Part shown: positions 1 through 7,878 of the stretch, one piece after another
Numbering within the stretch: position 1 is the stretch's first letter
Layout: the number at the start of each line of letters is the position of its first letter
DNA from: Dunaliella salina
Lineage: Eukaryota; Chlorophyta; Chlorophyceae; Chlamydomonadales; Dunaliellaceae
Length of the DNA stretch: 10,299 nt
Assembly (NCBI GenBank): GCA_002284615.2
Contig: MU069542.1
Coordinates: forward strand, 557,234-567,532
Direction: 5' to 3'
Notes under the pieces: generated by a model
Told to the model about the DNA's origin: nothing
The model's input: the letters and a program-made list of their open reading frames with translations, nothing else
The model's database searches: none
Position numbers and translations under genes: made by a program

Positions 1-60
<60 letters not shown>

Positions 61-62
61 CG
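1..62. repeat. (TG)26 then (CG)5 microsatellite, cut by the window edge
   Basis: Alternating TG runs from 1 to 52 and turns into alternating CG from 53 to 62, followed by CATGCGCTTGCGCAT. The left end is open, so the true length is unknown. Alternating purine-pyrimidine DNA of this type can adopt the Z form. Confidence 0.97.
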
Positions 63-421
63 CATGCGCTTGCGCATTCAAATTTGCAAAATTTTGATTG
101 GTTTCACAAATTCAAACAGATTCAACAATAAGCTGGAAGGGGGCAAATCACGTCAATGGTATGCTGTGCAAATAGTGACAGTTTGTGAGCTCCCATGTAT
201 TTGTACGAGGTTGGCACGGAAGCAAAGTTTGGGCAAAAATGTAATACAGTGTACTGGGGTGGGCAACACGCCAAGTACCACTGCTGTGCCTGCCTGCATG
301 AATTACGCTTGAGCAACTGTACATGTAACTGATGGAGCCGTGGTCCTGTTGTTTAAGCACACCTGTTTACATGTGCATCCTTTCTTATCAAGAGTTCTCC
401 GACAAATTGCTGGACGTGCAG
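63..421. other. Left flank, no feature recognised
   Basis: No repeat, RNA gene or family-like reading frame was recognised here. If the exon at 422 is real, this would be the end of an upstream intron. Confidence 0.3.
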
Positions 422-478
422 GCATGGCAGCAGCAGAGACAAGGCTGATGCCAAGCCAGGAAAGGCAGCTAAGAACAG
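422..478 (+). CDS. Candidate upstream exon of the ARGLU1-like gene (uncertain)
   Basis: The stretch is bordered by GGACGTGCAG and AACAG|GTGCGG, the same kind of sites as the confident exons, and is 57 bases long. Read with one base carried in, it gives HGSSRDKADAKPGKAAKN, a basic, Ser/Lys/Ala-rich segment, and leaves two bases over. Those two bases fit exactly with the single leading base of the candidate exon at 841. The other frames hold stops or give no family-like sequence. The match to ARGLU1 is only in general character (charged region before the helix), so this is a hypothesis. Confidence 0.3.
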
Positions 479-641
479 GTGCGGCTCACTGTGGAATTTG
501 CAGGTGCTACCTTCCTCCTCAGGAGCCATGGAATTGCAGCTTGTACATGAACGGACTACTAGGTTTGATGGACGCATGTTGGCAGCCATTGCCCACATTG
601 TAGGGCCAAGAGCTTAAGGAGCTAGAAGGTTTTTAAGCAGC

Positions 642-735
642 CAGTGCATGCAGCCTGAAGAGAAGTGTGTCCGGAGCGCCATGCACACACATGTAAAACG
701 ACTGTCTTCCGAGTACTTATGCGCTGCATGCACTG
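642..735. repeat. 13-base inverted repeat around TGCATGCA
   Basis: CAGTGCATGCAGC (642-654) and its exact reverse complement GCTGCATGCACTG (723-735) are 68 bases apart. Each arm is itself near-palindromic. It lies in the possible intron between the two candidate upstream exons. No function is assigned. Confidence 0.6.
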
Positions 736-840
736 TGAAGAAGATCTTCCAAGCCATGAGGGTCCTGCTCCAGATGGTCGCCTTCAACACAAAGGCTACA
801 CTACACAATAAATGCTACACCGATGCAGGCAGTACCGCAG

Positions 841-901
841 GAAGCTAGAGCAGGATACCAGGAACGAAGAAAATGCTGTCCAAAGCGTGCGTGCAAGCCA
901 G
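841..901 (+). CDS. Candidate upstream exon of the ARGLU1-like gene (uncertain)
   Basis: The acceptor is AGTACCGCAG (an alternative is GATGCAG, giving 829-901). The donor CCAG|GTAAGA is the best-looking donor in the window. After one base that completes a split codon, it reads KLEQDTRNEENAVQSVRASQ with no stop and ends in phase 0, as exon A requires. The charged helical character fits the region just before the first confident exon. The join would need an intron of 5.2 kb, far longer than the others, so confidence is limited. Confidence 0.35.
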
Positions 902-1000
902 GTAAGAGGAACCCTTGTTCTCTTGTCCACATCTGGACTCGGGCAGGTTTGTGCAACCAAGGGTCCTTTGGCAGGAAAGCTTTGCAGGTACACCATGGGG

Positions 1001-1050
1001 ATGTCCAAGAATGAAAAGAAAAGAAAAGAAAAGTCTACGCAAGCCAAAGG
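1001..1050 (+). repeat. Dispersed A-rich/CTACGC repeat, copy a
   Basis: A GTCC-like start leads to AATG(AAAAG)n and then TCTACGCAAGCCAAAGG. The last 17 bases are repeated exactly at 10168-10184 (copy e), after a similar A-rich tract. Confidence 0.7.
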
Positions 1051-1513
1051 CCGCGTGCATTAAGGGAAGAACCCCTAACAAAAGTTGGAGGCCTCACCAT
1101 GGGGCAAGAATGAAGCTTATTTGAGTATCGTGCGGCACGATGTCTTTTGTCTGGCGTGTTTCCCAGAGAGCAGTGATGGTTTGATGCTCTCTATCTAGGA
1201 CGCACTGGGTGGGAGAAGGTGAGATTGCTTTGTATTGGAAAATGTGGGATTGCTCTGTGTTTCCCAGGTGATTCTTGGTAGCTGAGGCTGAGCAAAGCGT
1301 CCTTTGCTTAAAAAACTGACTAATGCAATGCTTTGAGCAAGAGGGCCAACTGTGATGCTGCCCTCCTCAGGAGTGTCCTGTTGCTGACCTCAGCTGCTTG
1401 GCTTGATTGGACATCAGCATCAACTGAGGACAAGGAACATGCATTTCCACAGGTTACAGTTAACAGAGGCAAAGTCGCTCGCATGACCATGCCTGGATCT
1501 CCAGAATTGGCAG
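1051..1513. other. Stretch between A-rich repeats a and b, unassigned
   Basis: No family-like reading frame, tandem repeat or hairpin was recognised. It is similar in length to the stretch between copies d and e, but I saw no sequence similarity to it. Confidence 0.3.
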
Positions 1514-1614
1514 GGCATCCCAGGAAAGAAAGGAAAAAAACTACGTAGGCAACGGAAGCACCCCCTATACCAATCAAGGAAAAGAAGGTGCCTCGGGTCG
1601 AGGCACTGCGTATC
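1514..1614 (+). repeat. Dispersed A-rich/CTACG repeat, copy b
   Basis: GGCATCC, then an AG-rich tract, then AAACTACGTAGGCAACG, then ATCAAGGAAAAGAAGGTGCC and a GGCACTGCGTATC end. It aligns along most of its length with copy d at 9611-9716. Confidence 0.7.
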
Positions 1615-2014
1615 TTTGGGGCATCCCTGGAGAAGATGCCATGCAACCTCACTTGCCCAAATGCAGTCCATGTAAAGCGCTTCCTGGATTCCGTTTTTGC
1701 TTAATTTTGTCCACACAGTGCGCCCAAATCCATCCATTGGGGCCTCTTGTTTCTGTGGTCCATCATCAGCCTGGTCCTGGAAAAGTTGGCAATCATGCTT
1801 CATGATTTAATTGTTCGACAACTTCAACGCTAGAATGGCCACCAAATTCAACACAATGTTTCCGAAATGCTCCTGGCATTTCATCCCTTGACCTTCCACT
1901 TGGTAATGCTATGCCAGCCAAAATTCTTTTTATTTATTCTTTTTATCCATGACTTCTTGGGTGCTCAGATCTCGGTGGGCAGAACAGCTCAGCTGAAGTC
2001 TGATAGGACTTAAG
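1615..2014. other. Stretch between repeat b and unit 1, unassigned
   Basis: A minus-strand open frame crosses 1803-1420, but its last third translates repeat b and the rest matches nothing known to me. A weak likeness of 1962-2014 to the end of unit 3 (GTGCTCAGA..GGCAGA) could mean that an older unit preceded unit 1. Confidence 0.25.
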
Positions 2015-2340
2015 TCAGGCCCCGACGCCTATGTCTGACATAAATGTTTTACTACTGGACTCATTCAAACCCACTTCCAAGAATGGAACATTGTTAGGTA
2101 TGATGGAAGAGGGGAGGGGGCCTTCAGTAATGTTGCAAACGACTTTGGGTTGGTGCAAGGGTTCCAGATGCTTGGCAGATTTGGGGCCCTCATAAGGTGC
2201 AATGTAATACTTGTGAAATGGCAAAGCCCAAGATGTTACGTCTGACTTTCGTAAGCCATGTACATGCGTTAAATTAAAGCAGCAGGGGCTTCCTGCCAGG
2301 CCTCAGTAAGCCACCTCTGTTCCCTTTGTTTGTTCTGATG

Positions 2341-2440
2341 GATACCTGGGTTACAAGCATCAACTTTGACAGCTCAGATTGCAATGCTGGGCGCCAGAAA
2401 AGGGCTGCTGGGCTCCGCAGCGCCTCTGAAGCTTCCATGG
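2341..2440 (+). pseudogene. Homologous copy of the possible RNase H-like fragment in unit 1
   Basis: Here the matching frame reads W-x-x-x-INFDSSDCNAG and then AAGLRS, lining up with INTDAAGCEDG and AAGLRK in unit 3. The Asp and the AAGLR block are kept, while the Gly-Gly pair is changed. Conservation may simply reflect shared DNA descent. Confidence 0.22.
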
Positions 2441-2906
2441 GTTTCTGTGGGTGGACAGACATTCTATTGATTTAAGGTTGTTTTGATGGTGCTCAAAAAA
2501 GGAAAGTACGAAATCGAATTTGAGTCCAAGAGCAGAGCGTGTTCGTGAAACGTGTTCATTTTAGCCCCTTTCAGATCTTGAAAATTTGACACCTGCACCT
2601 TCATGTTTGTGGCTGTCTGCAGGGATGTAGGTTATTACAGGATAGCCTATTATGGGGAGTCTTAACCCCATCATAACACCCTGCCATTACCTGTTATTCG
2701 TAATCCTTGCAATTACCCCCTTACACTCTGGACCCTCCCTTTTGTCAGTTCTCCTCCTTGAAGCCTTTGGAGTCCAAGTGACAGCTGGGGTACTGCTGGT
2801 AACCTGCTCCTCACTGAATTCTTATTTTTCATCCTTTGGTGGAAGGGAGGCTTGGTGCCTTTGCCCAAGGTACCCTCCTCTCCTAAGTTCAAGTGGGGAG
2901 TATTCT

Positions 2907-2948
2907 CACTGCCTACGCAGTTTTCTTTTGTTTTTTCCAAGTGAATGC
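2907..2948 (-). repeat. Dispersed A-rich/CTACGC repeat, copy c, reversed and short
   Basis: On the minus strand this reads GGGCATTCACTTGG, an A-rich tract, then ACTGCGTAGGCAGTG, matching copies b and d. It lies inside repeat unit 1 at a place where unit 3 has no such sequence, so it is probably an insertion into unit 1. Confidence 0.6.
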
Positions 2949-2958
2949 CCCCTCGCCA

Positions 2959-3007
2959 GCCTGCAGCATGTGGTCAGCCCCTTGCCCGCCTGCAGCATGT
3001 GGTCAGC
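2959..3007 (+). repeat. Tandem duplication of a 20-base segment
   Basis: GCCTGCAGCATGTGGTCAGC occurs at 2959-2978 and exactly again at 2988-3007, a 29-base step. Confidence 0.9.
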
Positions 3008-3609
3008 TGGGCCCACAGCCCATGTTAAGAGACCAACATCGGCCTTAGGTGTGCAGCTGGAGGGGTAAGGCACGCAGGGGGCGAGTTTGGTTGGCCAAGG
3101 ATACAAAAACGCATGCCTTGCGCGCAGCATGGTTCACCAAATGGGACTAGTGCAGCGCTGCAGATTGCTTTTGAACTAGCTTCTTAACGGAATGTCTGAA
3201 TTGGCAGGGGCAGACTGGCTTGCAGAAAGCAAAATGTCATGCTGAGGGTCAGCCCAGTCCTATGCCTAAAATGGGTGTTACACTGCGGGAAACAGTGAAA
3301 CCCACCTCTGAGTATGAGGGGTTACTTGTTTGACAGAAAGGGCTTGTCTGGCATATTAGGGACACATGGATATGGTGCTCAGGCTGTGCTTCAAAAACAG
3401 GCTTTTTTTTTTCCATTTGGGCACACCAATGAGTGTCTGAGCGAGTCGATGTTTCTCTATGGATATTCTCATAACTTTGGAGCCGACATGTGCCCGATGT
3501 CTGCACGTCTTGGTCTCCCCGGTAAGTGCCATCTTTGAGAGGAACCCTGCTCAGGCACAAACCGCAGCCACTTGGGGGTCTGCTGGTAGGTTCCCCCCAC
3601 GGCTGGACA

Positions 3610-3620
3610 CCCCCCCCCCC
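3610..3620 (+). repeat. Poly-C run (11 C)
   Basis: Eleven C in a row, at the point where homology of repeat unit 2 to unit 3 ends. Confidence 0.95.
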
Positions 3621-3808
3621 TGCCTAGGCAAATGAGTATCATTAACTTTTGCAACAGCTTATCTTGCCCGTTCCTGCACCATTCCAGAGTTGAAAAATGC
3701 GTCGGATAGCTGCTTATAAGCTCTAAAAATAGGAGCTAAGAGGGTGCCGTGGGCAGCGGTGTGTGGCCAGCAGAATCAAAAATGGGGAAACCAAGGGAAA
3801 TCAAGGAG

Positions 3809-4147
3809 CACATGTCTCACTACAATTCAGTGTGCCAAGTTCCAGCCAGGCCACCGATTGGCCCCATTTTAGCTTTGATAGACGCATTATTGTTGGCCCC
3901 GACTCTGGTTGAAAGCTGGTTGGGATTCAGCCCTGCACGGCTAAGTTGGAGAGCAAAACGTGTAACAAGGAGCATTTTTTTGGCTTTTTTGGCTCCTTGT
4001 AGCATGTTTTTCTCTCCAACTCAGCCGTGCAGGGCTGAATCCCAACCAGCTTTAAACCAGAGTTGGGGCCAACAATAATGCACTTATCAAAGCTTAAATG
4101 GGGCAAATCGGTGGCCTGGCTGGAACTGATTTGTAGTGAGACAAGTG
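3809..4147. mobile_element. 339-bp foldback (MITE-like) element
   Basis: The left arm (3809-3973) and right arm (3992-4147) are reverse complements over their whole length, with scattered mismatches and one 9-base gap (TGTGCCAAG is missing from the right arm). They are separated by an 18-base T-rich loop. Termini read CAC(A/T)TGTCTCACTAC. No protein is encoded and no clear target-site duplication was seen. The form fits a foldback or MITE-type non-autonomous DNA transposon; an origin by inverted duplication of a longer repeat is an alternative. If transcribed, the RNA would fold into a hairpin of about 150 base pairs. Confidence 0.75.
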
Positions 4148-4159
4148 TACTTTTGGAGG

Positions 4160-4268
4160 TTGTCTCACTACATATTGGTGTGCCAATTTCCGGCCAGGCC
4201 ACCAATTGAGCCCAATCAAGTTTTGTTAGAAGCATTATTGTTAGCCCCAACTCTGTGTTAAATCAGGG
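4160..4268 (+). mobile_element. Lone third copy of the foldback arm
   Basis: Starting TTGTCTCACTAC, this follows the left arm through GGTGTGCCAA, GGCCAGGCCACC, GCATTATTGTTAGCCCC and ACTCTG, and then diverges. It contains the TGTGCCAA bases that the right arm lacks, so it was not copied from the right arm. It lies only 12 bases beyond the foldback element, in left-arm orientation. Confidence 0.65.
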
Positions 4269-4959
4269 GCGCAACCTTGCAGCGTGGGTGAGCTGGCAAG
4301 CATTTTCCCCCCTGCGCCTGCACCCTTCCCGATGAGTGCCCCCCACCGGCACACTTCCCCAAAGACCCCTGGCAATAAATGACACCACAGCATGATTTGA
4401 CAACCTTTGGGCAGCTTAAGTCCAGGAGTGCTAATCGTTTGGTGCAAGTTTGAAAACCCACTTTTTCAGCCAAAATGGTTGCAAAACAGCCTCTGAGTCA
4501 GGCGCCACAACCTATGCCAAATTTGGGTGATATACTGCCAGAAACCTTCAAACCCACTTCTGAGTAGGGGGGTTTGCTTCTTTGGATCTGAGGACTTGTC
4601 TGGCTTGTTGGTGGTGTCTGGATGTGGCTCAGGTTGAGCTCTGTGCATCAGAAACCGGCATTTCTTCGATCTGGGCCCACCATGCAGTGTTTTGAGTAGG
4701 CAGATGGTTTTCTATTAATATTTACATAATTAAAGAGCATCAGTTGTGCCCCATACTTGCACTTCTTGGTCAACCCTGGGAATGGCTATTTTTTGAGGGA
4801 CCCTGCTCAGGCCCAAACTGCAGCGGCGAGTGTTTGGGCAGCCTGCTGGTAATATTGCAAGTGATTTTGGGTTGTCGGGAGCACCCCTGATGCTCGTCGG
4901 ATTTTCATCGCAAGGACAAGCACGCATAACCTGGGAGGCCTGGCCAGGCTCTGATAGGC

Positions 4960-5140
4960 CACCTCCGCACCCGCTGTTTGTCCTGGCCGATGCCTGGGGT
5001 TGTCATCATCAACACTGACGCCGCGGGCTGTGAAGATGGGNGCCTGGGAGGAGCTGCTGGGCTCCGCAAAGTCGTTGGAGCTAAAAACTGCCAAATTTTT
5101 GCTTGTGGGCACACATGCGAGGGAGGCAATGTACTTTGGT
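4960..5140 (+). pseudogene. Possible decayed RNase H-like fragment of a retroelement
   Basis: The frame around 4984-5100 reads WPMPGVVIINTDAAG, then a Gly-rich stretch and GAAGLRKVVGAKN. Plant-type RNase H domains of non-LTR retrotransposons have W-x-P-x-x-G-x-(V)-x-x-N-x-D-x-A, then G-x-G-x-(V/L)-R-(D) and G. The match is suggestive but short. The following ~50 residues show no clear catalytic Glu/Asp pattern, and one codon contains N. Chance similarity is possible. Confidence 0.25.
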
Positions 5141-5279
5141 GTTATTTTGAACAAACTAATCAACCCAGAATCTTGAGTTTGCTAATCCACGCCCATTTGG
5201 ACTTATCCGCAGATTCTNGTTTGATAATCTCATTTTGATTCATCCAAAGGAAAAGATTGCAGCCTCGCATCTGTTGCTG

Positions 5280-5341
5280 TCAGCGGAGATTTGAACGAAA
5301 TAAGGATTTGAAATCCGGACCCCGTCCCAACACTCCGCTGA
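5280..5341. repeat. Nested hairpin: 9-bp outer stem with inner palindrome
   Basis: TCAGCGGAG (5280-5288) pairs with CTCCGCTGA (5333-5341), and GGATTTGAAATCC (5304-5316) is a perfect palindrome between them. It lies in repeat unit 3. It does not fold into a tRNA-like cloverleaf. Its role, if any, is unknown. Confidence 0.5.
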
Positions 5342-5720
5342 AGCATCAACATTTCATTAAATATTAATATAACGCCTTTCCCTGTCGTCATCACTCCTCT
5401 CGACTGGCTTTGGAGCACCCCCAGGACAGCTCCCTGCCAGCTCGCATCAGGTGGCCACCAGTGCACTCAGAGACCATCCTGGGGTCCACCTGCAGGCTTG
5501 GGGTTGTAGCTGGAGGGTAAGGACACACAGGGGGTGAGTTTTGCTGGCTGAGCGCGCAAACATGCAGACCTAGCGCGCAGCAGGATTCACCAAATGGGAC
5601 CAACTCAGCACTGAAAAATTGCTTCTTTTCTAGCTTTCAGGTGATGTGCTCAGAATTGGCAGAGGTGGCCTGGCTGGCAAAAGGCAGGATATCACACAGG
5701 GTTGTGGCACCTGACTCTGA

Positions 5721-6132
5721 GCCACACAGGGCACCTCCACGTACCAACTTTTCAGCCATTCTCAATGCTTTGGACATGACAACATGTTTAGTCATGTTTG
5801 ATATGCTTAGGGCATACAGACTCGCATGCAAAAAGTGCACCATTTTTGCATGGGTGCAGTGTACATGGCTCTAGATGTGTCAATCATGGTACCCAGCTGA
5901 CCGTCTTCTTAGTCCCCTTCCAAATATCATCACTTGCCGAATGGAGGTGTGAATATTGGTTTCAAGGCCTGTGGCTATGCTTAATGCTTGCTCGGAAGGA
6001 AAGGACAGGCAGGCAAGCCGAGCATCAAGCGCTTGGTCATTTGGGCGCTTCTTTCTATCTAACCTCTTTAAACATTCTTGGGAGACAGGCCAATATCTTT
6101 ATCTGTGCTTGCGTTGCTTGTACCAAACACAG
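5721..6132. other. Stretch between repeat unit 3 and exon A, unassigned
   Basis: No Glu/Lys/Arg-rich frame that could be a further ARGLU1 exon was seen. Short open frames on both strands have no recognisable content. Confidence 0.3.
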
Positions 6133-6189
6133 CTTGCATCTTTGGAGGAGGAAGTGTTGAAGAATGTGGAGGAGGCTGTCCGAATAAAG
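6133..6189 (+). CDS. ARGLU1: ARGLU1-like exon A (19 codons)
   Basis: The acceptor is ...CCAAACACAG after a T/G-rich run, and the donor is AAAG|GTGGGA. The 57 bases encode LASLEEEVLKNVEEAVRIK in phase 0. The E-x-EVL-x-x-VEEA pattern fits the stretch in ARGLU1 just before the long Glu/Arg helix. The 3' border is set by continuity with the next exon. The 5' border is less certain because the upstream exon lies far away. Confidence 0.65.
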
Positions 6190-7806
6190 GTGGGACCCCC
6201 TCATGTTCTCTGGGCTGCATCGACTTGTGTTTTGGAAACTGGCTGCTCTTATCCTGCTACCATGGTACACATTGATAAGACCCTCTCCTGATGCAATCCT
6301 GTTGCGCAAACCTGGGGACATTAGCATCCGCATCATTTTCAAAGCAACATAAAATTCCCTCAGACAAGGGTCATACCCCCAAGGCTTTTGTATGGATTGG
6401 CTTATCAGTCTGTTTTCTGACCTTGAGACAGTCAATGGTGTGTGCAAACACTTGCAGTTTTCTTTCATGGTTGTGTTTTTTGGTATTTTTGTTTGTATGA
6501 CCTTTATCATTAGGAGCCCTGGACCTGGATTTGCGCTTGCCCCAACGCCTGCATCACTTCTGGGCACAAAGAAATTAGCTCTCCATGTTGCGTTCAAGAA
6601 ATAGCGGCGATGCACCAGCGAACATCTGCAGCCAAGTAGCTAGTAGCTGGCTGCCCCTTGCTTTTCTTTTCAATCAAGTTTCTTTTTCCTGCTCTTTTTT
6701 TTTTAAAGGTGGAGGAGGCCATGGGGTCTGAGGAGGTCAAGCAACGAATTGCGGTGCGTAAATGCAAAATCTGGAGTTTCAGGATGGTCGCAATCATGCT
6801 GCTTCACGGTGGAGCCTGTTTAAAGCCTGCTTTCATGTGCTGGGCACAACTCTTCATGGGCACTCTATCCATCCTGGAATAGGTTGTCGTGGCCATGCTC
6901 AGGGCAACTGAGATGTTGTCTTGTATAATTCCATTTGGGAGTTGAGGCTCCAGCTTCAGGTTCACGTATTTCCTGAAAGATATAGGCGTGTGCCGCTTAC
7001 CGGAAGGGCTTGGGCGGTGCCATGTATTGGATAAGGTCAGTATCGGTTTGCACCAACGTGGTATTGCACGCGCTTAGTGGTACTTGAGGCTTGGGTGTGG
7101 GTTTGAAGCCCTTGCAGGGGGATGCATGCTGGGCTCAGAATGTGGCAATGTCTGGTCAAAGGGCACTGTTAAGAACAAGACATAGGGAATGTGGAGGGAT
7201 CCTGGGAGGCGACTTGTGTGGTCGGTGTGGCTGCCTGCTCTTTGGTTGCAGCAAGGCGGCAAATCCTGCTACTGAAATGTGCAGACAATAACCCAGTACG
7301 TCATGCTTGATGTGGCCTCTTCATGCACAATTACAAGCAAGCACTCGTCCACTCTCTTGTGCAGGCTCGATTGCGAGAGGAGCGATCGAAGCTGGAAGCG
7401 GCAGTGAACGCGCAGGTGGGTCAAATCAGGCTCAGAAGGACGGTGTGTTGGGTGAATGGTCCTACTTTTGCGCCCAGCTGTAGCTACCGGCAACCTGTTC
7501 AAGCGAGGGTGGCTAGCAGCATTCTGTCCATGTTTGGGACTACATTGTCGCATGTGATGTTTCTTATGTCTCTTATGAGCTTGTTGTGAGGCATTGGCAA
7601 GGACCATGAGTTGGGTGCTGTTCAAACAACACAGACAACACAGCTGGTCCAAAACTTCAGCCACCTTCATTTGAAAATGTGCTGTCATGGCGCAATGTCA
7701 AAAGCATCTTGAAGCAGAAACAAAATTTTACTTGCATGCATATGCATGTGTGATGCTTTGTGCGCAAACATGCTGCCAGTGCCACTGGTGCCTTTTCAAT
7801 CTCTGA

Positions 7807-7878
<72 letters not shown>

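Larger units (their letters stand above)
2015..3247 (+). repeat. ~1.24 kb repeat, unit 1
   Basis: The start shares GTCAGGC..CC..CCTATG and CAAACCCACTTC with the units at 3248 and 4495, but about 250 bases of the first part are missing. From 2127 on it is colinear with unit 3: TAATGTTGCAA..GACTTTGGGTTG (unit 3 at 4849), GCTGCTGGGCTCCGCA (5055), GCCTTTGGAG (P-part, 5411) and AGCTGGAGGGG..CGCAGGGGGCGAGTTT through TTCACCAAATGGGAC (5586). An A-rich repeat and a short tandem duplication are inserted between the last two parts. The copies are diverged, so the event is old. Confidence 0.6.
3248..4494 (+). repeat. ~1.24 kb repeat, unit 2 (interrupted)
   Basis: The first ~350 bases (3248-3600) align with 4495-4855 of unit 3: GGGTG.TA.ACTGC, AAACCCAC.TCTGAGTA..GGGGTT, CTTGTCTGGC.T and ACCCTGCTCAGGC. 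After about 3600 the similarity stops. The rest holds a poly-C run, the foldback element, a lone foldback arm and unassigned DNA. The spacing to units 1 and 3 remains near 1.24 kb, though the later parts are not homologous. Confidence 0.55.
4495..5720 (+). repeat. ~1.24 kb repeat, unit 3 (most complete)
   Basis: It contains all parts seen in the others: the first part shared with unit 2 (4495-4855), the middle part shared with unit 1 (4849-5085, then 5376-5440) and the last part shared with unit 1 (about 5490-5700). Both N bases of the window lie here (5041, 5218). An intact reading frame of useful length was not found. Confidence 0.6.
902..6132 (+). other. Possible 5.2 kb intron filled with repeats
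   Basis: If the exon at 841-901 belongs to the gene, this is one intron (GTAAGA ... CACAG). No convincing coding exon was seen inside. It carries A-rich repeats, the three ~1.24 kb units and the foldback element, which would explain its size against 273-618 bases for the other introns. If 841-901 is not an exon, this is intergenic or intronic DNA of unknown status. Confidence 0.3.

Noticed and set aside
4..312. 102-codon open frame beginning in the TG repeat
   Set aside because: Its N-terminus is the microsatellite translated, and the rest has no recognisable content.
2652..3068. 138-codon open frame on the + strand
   Set aside because: It crosses unrelated blocks (repeat unit 1, reversed A-rich repeat, tandem duplication), so it cannot be one evolved protein.
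4807..5163. 118-codon minus-strand frame
   Set aside because: It contains an N and lies antisense to repeat unit 3, and the matching part of unit 1 does not keep the frame.
5280..5341. tRNA gene on the minus strand
   Set aside because: An acceptor-like stem is present, but there is no D-arm, anticodon arm or GTTCRANNC box at proper spacing, and the enclosed length is too short.
2015..5720. CRISPR-like regular spacing
   Set aside because: The units are over 1 kb long and diverged, with no short identical repeats and spacers.
6055..6615. 186-codon open frame on the minus strand, the longest in the window
   Set aside because: It runs antisense across exon A and its intron, has mixed composition and no recognisable domain. 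Chance is the better explanation.
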